64,000 nucleotides of DNA from Streptomyces sp. NBC_01429 (GTDB taxonomy: Bacteria; Actinomycetota; Actinomycetes; Streptomycetales; Streptomycetaceae), in contig NZ_CP109599.1 of the NCBI RefSeq assembly GCF_036231945.1, positions 4,496,501 to 4,560,500 of the forward strand, written 5' to 3'. The notes beneath the pieces were generated by a model, which was not told where the DNA came from, ran no database searches, and was given only the letters and a program-made list of their open reading frames with translations. This document shows, piece after piece, positions 24,355-31,623 of the stretch. The translations under genes and the position numbers were made by a program. The stretch's first letter is position 1. Each line of letters starts with the position of its first letter.

Positions 24355-24918
24355 ATGCTCACTGACAGTGGACTTGCGCACGATGTCTACGACTCCGGCC
24401 CCGCCTGGCTTCCGCTCACCCGGATACCGCTTCCGCACCGGCCGGAGGCGTCTCCCCGGGCCCGCCGTCACACCCGCGAGGTGCTCGCGCTCCGCCGGGT
24501 GGACGGCGAGCTGGCCGCCGCCGTCGAGCTGGCGGTCAGTGAACTCGTCACCAACGCCGTACGGCACGGCGTCTGTCTCTGCGGCTGCACCCGCGGTCCG
24601 GTCTCCCTGGCGCTGCTGCGCGCGGAGGGCCGGCTGCGCGTCGAGGTCGCCGATCCCTCCCGTACGCCCCCGAGATGGCCCACGGGCATCGAGTCGGTCG
24701 ACGCGGAGACCGCCGCCGAGGCGGAGGAGGGGCGCGGGCTGCTGCTGGTCACGGCCCTCGCGGCGGACTGGGGCGACCGCGCGGGACCGGTGCGGGGGAA
24801 GGTGGTGTGGTGCGAGTTCGAGGCGCGGAGCGCGGGTGGCGGCGCCGACGGGAGTGGCGGCGGGAGCGGGGGTACGGGCAGAGGTACGGGGGGTACGGGC
24901 GGCGGTGCCTGCCGCTGA
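24355..24918 (+). CDS. RsbW-like ATP-binding protein (putative anti-sigma/anti-anti-sigma kinase)
   Basis: 187 residues. A compact GHKL ATPase: N-box ELAVSELVTNAVRHG (about 60-74), G1 VADPS and G2 EGRGLLLVTALAADWG. The HisKA part is missing, as is usual for Streptomyces HATPase_c_2 proteins, which bind or phosphorylate sigma-factor partners. The last 30 residues are a Gly-rich tail of GGSGGTGRGTGGTGG type. No sigma factor or STAS gene is adjacent, so the partner is unknown. Confidence 0.85.
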   Translation: MLTDSGLAHDVYDSGPAWLPLTRIPLPHRPEASPRARRHTREVLALRRVDGELAAAVELAVSELVTNAVRHGVCLCGCTRGPVSLALLRAEGRLRVEVADPSRTPPRWPTGIESVDAETAAEAEEGRGLLLVTALAADWGDRAGPVRGKVVWCEFEARSAGGGADGSGGGSGGTGRGTGGTGGGACR

Positions 24919-25006
24919 GGCGAGGGCGCGCGTCCACGCGCGCGCCCCGGTTCGCCTTTCCGTCGCCCGTGCCCCGCGCCCCGCGCGCCCTCGTCCACCG
25001 CCCCGT

Positions 25007-25567
25007 TCACGCCTCCAGCGAGCGGACCACCCGCGCCGGGTTTCCCACGGCCAGGACGCCCGGCGGGAGGTCCTTCGTCACCACCGATCCCGCGCCGACC
25101 ACCGTGTTCTCGCCGATGGTCACTCCCGGGCAGACGATCACCCCGCCGCCCAGCCAGACGTTGTCCCCGATCGTCACCGGCGCGGCCCGCTCCCAGCCCG
25201 CCCGCCTGCGTTCCGCGGCCAGTTCATGGAGGGGGGTGAGGAGCTGGACGTTCGGTCCGATCTGCACGTCGGACCCGACGCTGATCGGCGCGGCGTCCAG
25301 GAAGACGGCGTTGAAGTTGATGAACGTACCGTCGCCGACGCTGATGTATGTCCCGTAGTCGCACTGGAACGGCGGCCTGATGTCGACCCGCTCGCCCACC
25401 GAGCCCAGCAGCTCCGCCAGGATCCCGGCGCGGTCGGCGCGGGCGGCGCCGCCGTTCGCGTTGTAGGCGGCGCAGAGCGCGAAGCGCCGCTCGTTGTCGG
25501 CGAGCAGTTCCTCGTCGTCCGGGATGTACCAGTCGCCTGCCAGCATGCGCCGCTTGTTCTCGCCCAT
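25007..25567 (-). CDS. Maltose/galactoside O-acetyltransferase family protein
   Basis: 186 residues. The N-terminal mac domain (KRRMLAGDWYIPDDEELLADNERR) is followed by a left-handed beta-helix of hexapeptide repeats (ISVGDGTFINFNAVFLDAAPISVGSDV, then VTIGDNVWLGGGVIVCPGVTIGENTVVGAGS). The catalytic His occurs in LLTPLHE. It acetylates a sugar hydroxyl using acetyl-CoA; the natural acceptor is usually unclear in this family. A single gene, divergent from the DUF2786 gene. Confidence 0.93.
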   Translation of the reverse strand: MGENKRRMLAGDWYIPDDEELLADNERRFALCAAYNANGGAARADRAGILAELLGSVGERVDIRPPFQCDYGTYISVGDGTFINFNAVFLDAAPISVGSDVQIGPNVQLLTPLHELAAERRRAGWERAAPVTIGDNVWLGGGVIVCPGVTIGENTVVGAGSVVTKDLPPGVLAVGNPARVVRSLEA

Positions 25568-25724
25568 GGGTGCCCCCTCGTGCGCTCGTCCGTCGGAGGT
25601 GGCCACCGTAATGGGGGCGGGAGTGCGGGCAGGATATCCACAGCCTGTGGACAGAAATCGGGCCGCGACCCGGGATCTGGGATCATCGGGGCGTGGACAT
25701 CCGTACGCCGGAGGGGGCGACCGC

Positions 25725-27002
25725 ATGAGTGACACCGTCGAGCGGGCGATCACCGCGCTGCTCTCCACGGGCGGCGGGGCCGGTGCGCGCGGTGGAGACG
25801 GCCTGGACCTGGCCGCGTCCCTGCTGGCCGCGGACCCGGCGGCCGACGAGGAGCTGCGACGCCGTGGCGAGGGGTACATACGGCTGGCGTGGGAGCGCGG
25901 CTGGCAGCCCGCCGACGTCGCCCGGCTCGTCCGCCGCGAGCTGCGCGACCCGCAGGCCCGGCTGCTCGCCGAGCTGATCGCGGGGGAGGTGCGGCGGTAC
26001 GAGCGGCTGCCGTCGCGCTGGACGGCGCAACTGGCCGATATCGGCGTGGGCTTCACCCCCGGTGCGGGCGGTGGCGGCGCCGGGGCCGTCGCGGTCGCCG
26101 GTGGCGAGCCGTATCGCGCCGACCGCTTCTCGTACGCCACCGCCGTACTGGAGCTGTATCTGCTGCTCGCCCGGCTGCCCCCGCTCGAACCGGCCGGGCC
26201 GGTGCCCGGGGCGGCCGTCCAGCAGGCTCCCGTGGAGGGCGAGCCGCGCATGCTCACCCGGATCCGGGCGCTGCTGGCGAAGGCGGAGGCGACCGGCTAC
26301 CCGCAGGAGGCGGAGGCGCTCACCGCCAAGGCGCAGGAGCTGATGGCGCGCCACAGCATCGACGAGGCGCTCCTGGCCGACCGCACCCACCGGGGAGATG
26401 TCCCCGGCGCGTGCCGGATCGGTGTGGACGCCCCGTACGAGACGGCGAAGGCGATCCTGCTCGACGCCGTGGCCTCGGCCAACCGCTGCCGCGCCGTGTG
26501 GAACAGCGCGTACGGCTTCTCCACGGTCGTCGGCTTCGAACCGGACCTGGACGCGGTGGAGCTGCTCCACACCTCCCTGCTGGTGCAGGGCACCTCGGCG
26601 ATGACGCGTGCGGAGGCCGACCAGCGCGCGTCGGGACGGAAGCGGACGAAGACCTTCCGGCAGTCGTTCCTCATGGCGTACGCCCACCGCCTGGGCGAAC
26701 GCCTCGCCCTGGCCGCCGAACACGCCACAGCGGAAGCGGCGGAAGCCTCGGCGGGCGGGGGGCCTGCGGAGGGCTCGGAGGGCGCGCCCGCCGGCCCCGG
26801 GCTGCTGCCCGTGCTCGCGGCGCGCGATGTGGCCGTGACCGAGCACACGGACCGGATGTTCCCGGAGACGGTCGCGACCCGCGTCCGTGGTGTGACCGAC
26901 GCCGAGGGCTGGGACCGCGGCACGTCAGCGGCGGACGCGGCCCATATGCCCGCCACGCACGGTCAGAGACGCGGCCGCGACCGCATCCGTCCCGGCCGCT
27001 GA
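25725..27002 (+). CDS. DUF2786-domain protein
   Basis: 425 residues; ATG 25725 follows GAGGGGG. The DUF2786 signature (MLTRIRALLAKAEATGYPQEAEALTAKAQELMARHSID) lies near residue 175-212. The following region (AKAILLDAVASANRCRAVWN and GFEPDLDAVELLHTSLLVQ) is the conserved extension seen in phage and actinobacterial members. The function is not known. There is no Zn or nuclease motif I can defend. The upstream 157 bases include the divergent start of the acetyltransferase. Confidence 0.85.
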   Translation: MSDTVERAITALLSTGGGAGARGGDGLDLAASLLAADPAADEELRRRGEGYIRLAWERGWQPADVARLVRRELRDPQARLLAELIAGEVRRYERLPSRWTAQLADIGVGFTPGAGGGGAGAVAVAGGEPYRADRFSYATAVLELYLLLARLPPLEPAGPVPGAAVQQAPVEGEPRMLTRIRALLAKAEATGYPQEAEALTAKAQELMARHSIDEALLADRTHRGDVPGACRIGVDAPYETAKAILLDAVASANRCRAVWNSAYGFSTVVGFEPDLDAVELLHTSLLVQGTSAMTRAEADQRASGRKRTKTFRQSFLMAYAHRLGERLALAAEHATAEAAEASAGGGPAEGSEGAPAGPGLLPVLAARDVAVTEHTDRMFPETVATRVRGVTDAEGWDRGTSAADAAHMPATHGQRRGRDRIRPGR

Positions 27003-27048
27003 CCGCGCCGGGGGCCCTGCCCGCGACCGTGCCCGGGGACGCGACCGT

Positions 27049-27081
27049 GTCCGGGGCCCGGGGTTCCCGGGCCCCGGACAA
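27049..27081. terminator. Bidirectional terminator hairpin
   Basis: A perfect 15-bp GC-rich stem (27049-27063 with 27067-27081) and 3-base loop lie between two convergent genes, 47 bases after the DUF2786 stop and 27 bases after the end of the lipoprotein gene. Confidence 0.88.
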
Positions 27082-27107
27082 CAAGCACCGGTGGCCCGTC
27101 CCGCGCC

Positions 27108-27647
27108 TCAGCGTGACGTCGGCAGGTCCGTCGGGAGATCGGTCGGCAGGGTCGTCGGCAGGTCGGTCGGGAAGTCCGACGGCAGAGCGGTGGGCAGGCC
27201 GCCCGCGCCGCCGTTGGTGAACGAGTCCTTCTTGCCGCCGTCCCAGGAGACCACGAGCGTCTTGCCGTCGTTGGACTCGATCGTGCCCATGGCGCGGTCC
27301 TTGTTCCCGTCCGCGCACGTGAGCGAGAACATCGGCTCGCCGCCCATGTCGGCCACCTCGCCCTCGCAGAGGTGGGATTCGGCGGCCAGAGTGACCTTGC
27401 CGGAGGTGACGGACATGGCGACGGGCTTGCCGTCGGTGACGGCCGCCCAGGTGCCGTCGACGCTCGCGGTGTCCGAGTCCGAGCCGGAGCCCGCGTCGCC
27501 GGAGGCGGTGGCGGACGGGGCGGAGCCGCCCTTGTCCTTGTCGCCGCTGTCCCCGCCCCCGCCGCATCCCGCGAGCACGAGCGTGAGTGCGACGGCGAGG
27601 CCGGCCGTGGCCGAGCCGGTCCGTACGAGCTGGTTCCGCACGATCAA
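27108..27647 (-). CDS. Small lipoprotein, unknown function
   Basis: 179 residues. The signal peptide ends in lipobox LVLAGC (Cys28 by eye), then a Gly/Ser/Asp/Lys linker. The middle forms a beta-rich domain with two cysteines (SHLCEGEVA, FSLTCADG) likely in a disulfide. The C-terminal tail repeats LPTxLPxDFPTDLPTTLPTDLPTDLPT, a Pro-Thr-Asp-Leu repeat of about four residues that may span the wall. No relative is recognised. Confidence 0.8.
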   Translation of the reverse strand: MIVRNQLVRTGSATAGLAVALTLVLAGCGGGGDSGDKDKGGSAPSATASGDAGSGSDSDTASVDGTWAAVTDGKPVAMSVTSGKVTLAAESHLCEGEVADMGGEPMFSLTCADGNKDRAMGTIESNDGKTLVVSWDGGKKDSFTNGGAGGLPTALPSDFPTDLPTTLPTDLPTDLPTSR

Positions 27648-27680
27648 ATCCCCCTTGTCAGTGGCCGAACGGGGGTCAAA

Positions 27681-27986
27681 CTACCAGGAGGATTTCCGCA
27701 CTCCCGGGAGGAATCCGGCGTGCGCCTGCTCGCGCAGCCGGACCCGGGAGAGCCCGAACTTCCTGAGGTGACCGCGCGGCCGGCCGTCCACACTGTCCCG
27801 GTTCCTTACCCGGGTCGCGCTCGCGTCACGCGGCTGACGTCGCAACTCGCGCTCCGCCGCGATCCGTTCCCCCTCGGGGGTGCCGGGGCTCCGCAGGATC
27901 TCCTTCAGCTCCGCACGGCGCCCGGCGTAGCGCTCGACGATCTCCTTGCGCCGCTCATTGCGGACGATCTTGCTCTTCTTCGCCAT
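27681..27986 (-). CDS. rpsN: 30S ribosomal protein S14, zinc-free paralogue
   Basis: 101 residues (MAKKSKIVRNERRKEIVERYAGRR). The end GHLRKFGLSRVRLREQAHAGFLPGVRKSSW is the S14 signature. The CxxC zinc ribbon of the short form is absent, which marks the zinc-independent paralogue expressed under zinc shortage. Its ATG overlaps the rpmB stop (ATGA), so the two are co-translated from the Zur-controlled divergent region. Confidence 0.96.
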   Translation of the reverse strand: MAKKSKIVRNERRKEIVERYAGRRAELKEILRSPGTPEGERIAAERELRRQPRDASATRVRNRDSVDGRPRGHLRKFGLSRVRLREQAHAGFLPGVRKSSW

Positions 27987-28228
27987 CAGACCTTCACTCC
28001 TCGCGCGCGGATGCGGGCGACCGCCGCCTCGATGCCGATCGAGTCGATGGTCTTGATCGCCCTGGCGCTCAGGGTGAGGCGCACCTGCCTGCCCTCGCTC
28101 GGCAGCCAGTAGCGCTTGTGCTGGATGTTCGGGTCGAAGCGGCGGGAGGTGCGCCGGTGCGAGTGGGAGATCCGGTTGCCGAAGCCGGGCTCGGCCCCGG
28201 TCAGTTGGCAGTGGGCGGACAAGGTCAC
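27986..28228 (-). CDS. rpmB: 50S ribosomal protein L28, zinc-free paralogue
   Basis: 80 residues from a GTG at 28226-28228, with GAGAGGGG just upstream; a TTG at 28222 would give 78 residues and MSAHC. GAEPGFGNRISHSHRRTSRRFDPNIQ is the L28 signature. Only one Cys is present, so the CxxC zinc site is lost. First gene of the minus-strand arm of the Zur-type locus. Confidence 0.95.
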   Translation of the reverse strand: MTLSAHCQLTGAEPGFGNRISHSHRRTSRRFDPNIQHKRYWLPSEGRQVRLTLSARAIKTIDSIGIEAAVARIRARGVKV

Positions 28229-28239
28229 ACACCCCTCTC

Positions 28240-28268
28240 TTTGGAAATGGAAATCATTTCCATATACT
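28240..28268 (+). promoter_or_regulatory. rpmG promoter, likely giving a leaderless mRNA
   Basis: TTGGAA at 28241-28246 and TATACT at 28263-28268 fit -35 and -10 boxes with a 16-base spacer. Transcription would start about seven bases after TATACT, which is at or next to the rpmG ATG at 28275. No Shine-Dalgarno sequence precedes that ATG, consistent with a leaderless transcript. Confidence 0.6.
28247..28263. promoter_or_regulatory. Zur box
   Basis: A perfect 17-bp palindrome with 8-base arms: ATGGAAAT, C, ATTTCCAT. The 15-bp core TGGAAATCATTTCCA closely matches the actinobacterial Zur consensus (TGAAAATGATTTTCA type). It lies between the -35 and -10 of rpmG and upstream of rpmB, so zinc-bound Zur would block both arms. 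Confidence 0.9.
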
Positions 28269-28274
28269 AACCCC

Positions 28275-28439
28275 ATGGCACGCAACGAACTACGCCCGAT
28301 CGTCAAACTCCGCTCCACCGCCGGCAGCGGCTACACGTACGTCACCCGCAAGAACCGCCGCAACGACCCGGACCGGATGACGCTGCGCAAGTACGACCCG
28401 GTCGTCCGCCGTCATGTCGACTTCCGCGAAGAGCGCTGA
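28275..28439 (+). CDS. rpmG: 50S ribosomal protein L33, zinc-free paralogue
   Basis: 54 residues (MARNELRPIVKLRSTAGSGY). It carries the L33 core TYVTRKNRRNDPDRMTLRKYDP with none of the four zinc cysteines, so it is the zinc-independent form. It starts 12 bases after the Zur box and probably lacks a leader. First gene of the plus-strand Zur arm, followed by rpmE, the COG0523 gene and rpsR. Confidence 0.96.
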   Translation: MARNELRPIVKLRSTAGSGYTYVTRKNRRNDPDRMTLRKYDPVVRRHVDFREER

Positions 28440-28463
28440 GAGAAGCGAAGGAACCAGCAGCAG

Positions 28464-28727
28464 ATGAAGCCAGGAATCCACCCCGCGTACCGGCCCGTCG
28501 TCTTCCGCGACAAGGCCGCCGACTTCGCCTTCCTCACCCGGTCGACCGCTTCCGGCGAGAAGACGGTCGTCTGGGAGGACGGCGCCACCTACCCCGTCAT
28601 CGACGTCGAGATCTCCTCGGCGAGCCACCCCTTCTACACGGGCACCGCCCGGGTCCTCGACACCGCCGGCCGCGTGGAGCGCTTCGAGCGCCGTTACGGC
28701 CGCCGCGCCCCGGAGGCCCGGCCATGA
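28464..28727 (+). CDS. rpmE2: 50S ribosomal protein L31 type B
   Basis: 87 residues; GAAGGA precedes the ATG by about 13 bases. MKPGIHPAYRPVVFRDKAAD and EISSASHPFYTGTARVLDTAGRVERF are type B L31 signatures. No cysteines, so zinc-independent. It overlaps the next gene by 4 bases (ATGA). Confidence 0.96.
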   Translation: MKPGIHPAYRPVVFRDKAADFAFLTRSTASGEKTVVWEDGATYPVIDVEISSASHPFYTGTARVLDTAGRVERFERRYGRRAPEARP

Positions 28728-29899
28728 GCGACACCGACGGCAGGCTCCCCGTCGCCCTCGTCTGCGGCCTGCACTCCGACGCCCGCGAGGCCACCGTGCG
28801 CCGGCTCCTCGCCACCGTGCCCGGCAGCGTCGCCCTCCACCACGACCTGTCGACGGCCGCGCGCGGAACCGTCGTACGCACCGTCCGCGACGTCACGGGA
28901 CCGCTCTCCTCCGGCGAGGCGCCGCTCGTCAACGACTGCGCCTGCTGCGCGCTGCGCGAGGACCTCGTACCCGAGCTGAACCGGCTCGCGGACGACGGGA
29001 CGACCCGGCTCGCGATCGTCGAGCTGTGGGACTCGGTCGAGCCGCGGGCCATGGCCGAGGTCATCGCGGCCCACGGCGAACGGCTGGCCGTCAGCTCGGT
29101 GCTGACCGCCGTCGACCCGGCGCTGCTGCTCCCGTACCTCGGCAACGGCGACGACCTCGCCGACGTCGGGCTCGCCGCCGCGGCCACCGACCGGCGCACG
29201 GTCGCCGACACCTGGGCCAGACAACTGGAGTACGCGCCCGTCCTCGCCATCGCCGACAGCCCGCTGGCCGACGACGAGGACCGCGCGCTGCTGGCCCAAC
29301 TGCACCCCACCGCCCAGCAGGTACGGATCGACCCCGCGAGCGGCAGCGGCGCGGCCGGCCCCGGCGAGCTGGCCGCCGCCGCCCTCGCCGGTTTCGACGT
29401 CGAGGCCGCCGCCGCCCGCCAGCACCCCGCCTGCGCGCTGCTGCCCCAGGAGGCCGACGAGTGCGGGGTCGGTACCTACGTCTGGCACCGCGACCGGCCC
29501 TTCCACCCCGAGCGGCTCTACCGCGCGCTGGAGGACCTGACCTGCGCCGCCGCCCGCAGCCGGGGCCGTTTCTGGCTCGCCGACCACCACGACAGCCTGC
29601 TGCACTGGGACGCGGCGGGCGGCGCGCTCTGCGTGGAGAGCGCCGGCCCCTGGCTGGCGTCGCTGCCGGACTCCGAGTGGGAGAAGGTCCCGCCGCTGCG
29701 CCGGGCCGCCGCCTCCCTGGACTGGCATCCCCCGCACGGCGACCGCTGCCAGCACCTCGTCTTCACCTCGCCCGGTCTCGACCGGGAGGGCATCGAGAGC
29801 CTGCTCGACTCCTGCCTGCTCACCGACGCCGAATACACCGCGGGCCGCGCCGCCTGGAAGCGCCTGCCGCCCGCCTTCGACTCCCTCCTGGAGGTCTGA
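28724..29899 (+). CDS. COG0523 (CobW/ZNG1-like) protein with lost P-loop
   Basis: 391 residues, coupled to rpmE2 by ATGA. The family feature CxCC is present (CACC at 72-75), and the C-terminal CobW domain is recognisable (HPERLYRALEDL, then GDRCQHLVFTSPGLDREGIESLLDSCLLTD). The N-terminal strand leads to GLHSDAREAT, where the family has GxxGxGKT, so no Walker A Lys remains. The later E-T-T-G motif reads ELWDSVEP, and no NKxD is seen. Family members are GTP-dependent metal chaperones, often Zur-regulated. This one looks like a pseudo-GTPase that may still bind zinc. Confidence 0.88.
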   Translation: MSDTDGRLPVALVCGLHSDAREATVRRLLATVPGSVALHHDLSTAARGTVVRTVRDVTGPLSSGEAPLVNDCACCALREDLVPELNRLADDGTTRLAIVELWDSVEPRAMAEVIAAHGERLAVSSVLTAVDPALLLPYLGNGDDLADVGLAAAATDRRTVADTWARQLEYAPVLAIADSPLADDEDRALLAQLHPTAQQVRIDPASGSGAAGPGELAAAALAGFDVEAAAARQHPACALLPQEADECGVGTYVWHRDRPFHPERLYRALEDLTCAAARSRGRFWLADHHDSLLHWDAAGGALCVESAGPWLASLPDSEWEKVPPLRRAAASLDWHPPHGDRCQHLVFTSPGLDREGIESLLDSCLLTDAEYTAGRAAWKRLPPAFDSLLEV

Positions 29900-29904
29900 T
29901 CCCC

Positions 29905-30147
29905 TTGTCCGCCCGCCGCGCGCCCCGCAAGCCGCCCGCCCCCCGCCCCAACCCGCTGGACCGGGACGGCATCACGTACGTCGACTACAAGGACACCGAC
30001 CTGCTGCGTAAGTTCCTCTCCGACCGGGGCAAGATCCGCAGCCGCCGGGTGACCCGGGTGAGCGCCCGGCAGCAGCGCCAACTGGCCCGCGCCATCAAGA
30101 ACGCCCGGGAGATGGCGCTGCTGCCGTACGGTTCGTCCCCGCGCTGA
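29905..30147 (+). CDS. rpsR2: 30S ribosomal protein S18, zinc-free paralogue
   Basis: 80 residues from a TTG at 29905, with GGAGG about ten bases upstream inside the end of the COG0523 gene. ITYVDYKDTDLLRKFLSDRGKIRSRRVTRVSARQQRQLARAIKNAREMALLPY is S18. There are no cysteines. It is the last gene of the plus-strand Zur arm. Confidence 0.94.
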   Translation: MSARRAPRKPPAPRPNPLDRDGITYVDYKDTDLLRKFLSDRGKIRSRRVTRVSARQQRQLARAIKNAREMALLPYGSSPR

Positions 30148-30462
30148 ACGGCCCGGCTCCACCGCACCCGCACCACGCGGGGCAGGGGCCTGAACCACGC
30201 GAGGGCGGGTACATGGGCGTAGGCGGGTACCAATTCCCGCGGAGTGGGGCTGGAAGGGATCCTGGGAGCCACGAATTGCGTCTCTACCCAGAGCGACGGT
30301 CGGCACGGGTGCGTCGGTGGACCACCGCGGTGACTCTGTCACCAGGTCTGTAACCAAGGGAACACCCCGTGTGCACGTGCATTTGCTCATGCATCAGCAC
30401 ATGAAACACAGCTATGATCCGAGACAGTTGACACCTGCACCTTGCAACTCGGGGAGCGTCCT
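30148..30462. other. Intergenic region between rpsR and the DUF397 gene
   Basis: 315 bases with no gene I can support. The first half is plain GC-rich DNA. The second half drops in GC and holds the shared 29-base operator candidate (30371-30399), a TATGAT at about 30413-30418 that could be a -10 box, and TTGACA at 30428-30433 with no matching -10. Confidence 0.6.
30371..30399 (+). promoter_or_regulatory. Candidate operator shared by the WhiJ-type locus, copy 1
   Basis: 29 bases beginning GTGCACGTGCAT and containing TGC and TGCATC repeats. It matches the site at 31422-31450 (opposite strand) at 24 of 29 positions. It lies 92 bases upstream of the DUF397 start and about 13 bases before TATGAT, in the same orientation to its gene as copy 2. 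Confidence 0.65.
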
Positions 30463-30705
30463 GTGCACCACGTGTACAACGGCATGGCGGCCACAGAGCT
30501 TCACGGAGTCGTCTGGCAGAAGAGCAGGCACAGCAACTCCCAGGGATCCTGCGTGGAGTTCGCCAAGCTGCCGGGCGGGGAAGTGGCGGTACGCAATTCA
30601 CGCCACCCCGAGGGACCGGCGCTCGTGTACACCCCTGCCGAGATCGAGTCCATGCTGATCGGCGCGAAGGCAGGGGAGTTCGACCACCTGATATCGGCCA
30701 CCTGA
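30463..30705 (+). CDS. DUF397 protein (BldB-neighbour type)
   Basis: 80 residues from GTG 30463, with GGGGAG eight bases upstream; a TTG at 30442 would add seven residues. GVVWQKSRHSNSQGSCVEFAKLPGGEVAVRNSRHPEGPALVYTPAEIESML is the DUF397 signature. In Streptomyces such proteins pair with a DUF5753 XRE regulator and often an HATPase, in loci related to the developmental whiJ locus. All three are here within 2 kb. It probably modulates the XRE protein. Confidence 0.93.
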   Translation: MHHVYNGMAATELHGVVWQKSRHSNSQGSCVEFAKLPGGEVAVRNSRHPEGPALVYTPAEIESMLIGAKAGEFDHLISAT

Positions 30706-30812
30706 CGGCTGCGGCGGCAGCGCGTCAGGTGGCTCTGGTCACAGGTGTTTTCGGCCAACCTTCGGTCGACAGGCTTGATCCGGCCGTCGACCGTGCCCCG
30801 GGAACCCGCTCG

Positions 30813-31307
30813 TCAGTCCTTTTCCAGCCGGAACAGCGCCCAGACCACCTTGCCGTGCAGTGATCCGGCCAGCGGGTGCCATCCCCAGGTGTCGCTGAAC
30901 GACTCCACCAGGAACAGCCCGCGCCCCGATTCGGCCGAGCAGTCCTCGTCCGTCCGGCGCGCCGCCGGGCTCGCGTGGCTCGGGTCCCGTACCGCGCAGA
31001 CGAGCCGCGACGACCAGCGCATCAGATGCAGCCGGACCGGGGGCTCGTGCGGCTCGCGCGGGGTGTCGGCGGGCAGCGCGTGCCGCAGCGCGTTGGTGAC
31101 GAGTTCCGAGACGACCAGCGCGACATCGTCGAAGCGCTCGCTCAGCTCCCACTGGGACAGCGTGGTCCTGGTGAACTGGCGTGCCCCGCGCACCGCCTCG
31201 TAGCGGGCGGGCAGGGCACACGAAGCCGAACCGGCCGCTCCAGCGAGGTCGGTGGGAGGAAGCCCCTGCCTTAAAGGCCAGAGCATGGTCGATCCATTCA
31301 TCCCCAT
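30813..31307 (-). CDS. RsbW-like ATPase of the WhiJ-type locus
   Basis: 164 residues from ATG 31307, with GGGAG about nine bases upstream. GHKL ATPase motifs: N-box LVVSELVTNALRHALP, G1 AVRDPS and G2 SGRGLFLVESFSDTWGW. It lies between DUF397 and the divergent XRE gene. Such HATPases are regular members of whiJ-like clusters and resemble anti-sigma factors; the target is unknown. Confidence 0.88.
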   Translation of the reverse strand: MGMNGSTMLWPLRQGLPPTDLAGAAGSASCALPARYEAVRGARQFTRTTLSQWELSERFDDVALVVSELVTNALRHALPADTPREPHEPPVRLHLMRWSSRLVCAVRDPSHASPAARRTDEDCSAESGRGLFLVESFSDTWGWHPLAGSLHGKVVWALFRLEKD

Positions 31308-31421
31308 GCGAGGCACTCCCGGGATTCGCGGCCGTAGCGATACTGCGGTGGTCCAGCGTCACAACACGTCAATCACGAACGAGCACGCAGGTGCGCGGGG
31401 CCCATGGTTCCGAATGCGCAC

Positions 31422-31450
31422 GGCAGATGCAAGGGCAGATGCACGTGCAC
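31422..31450 (-). promoter_or_regulatory. Candidate operator shared by the WhiJ-type locus, copy 2
   Basis: On the minus strand it begins GTGCACGTGCAT and continues with TGC and TGCATC repeats, as in copy 1, with five mismatches in 29. It lies about 115 bases upstream of the HATPase start inside the 316-base gap shared with the divergent XRE gene. That gap holds no gene I can support. Confidence 0.65.
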
Positions 31451-31623
31451 GCGCCGGACTTCACCGTTCCCGTACCGGTTCAGTATCTTTTCTCCTCGTG
31501 ACCAGTTTTGCCCTCTCCGCAAAGCCTTCTTATTTCCGTAATCGAATGAGTACGGGCTGAAGCGTTTTGATGGCAGAATCCGGCACTTGGAGTTCGGGGG
31601 TGCTCCAGGGAGAACCACATGTG

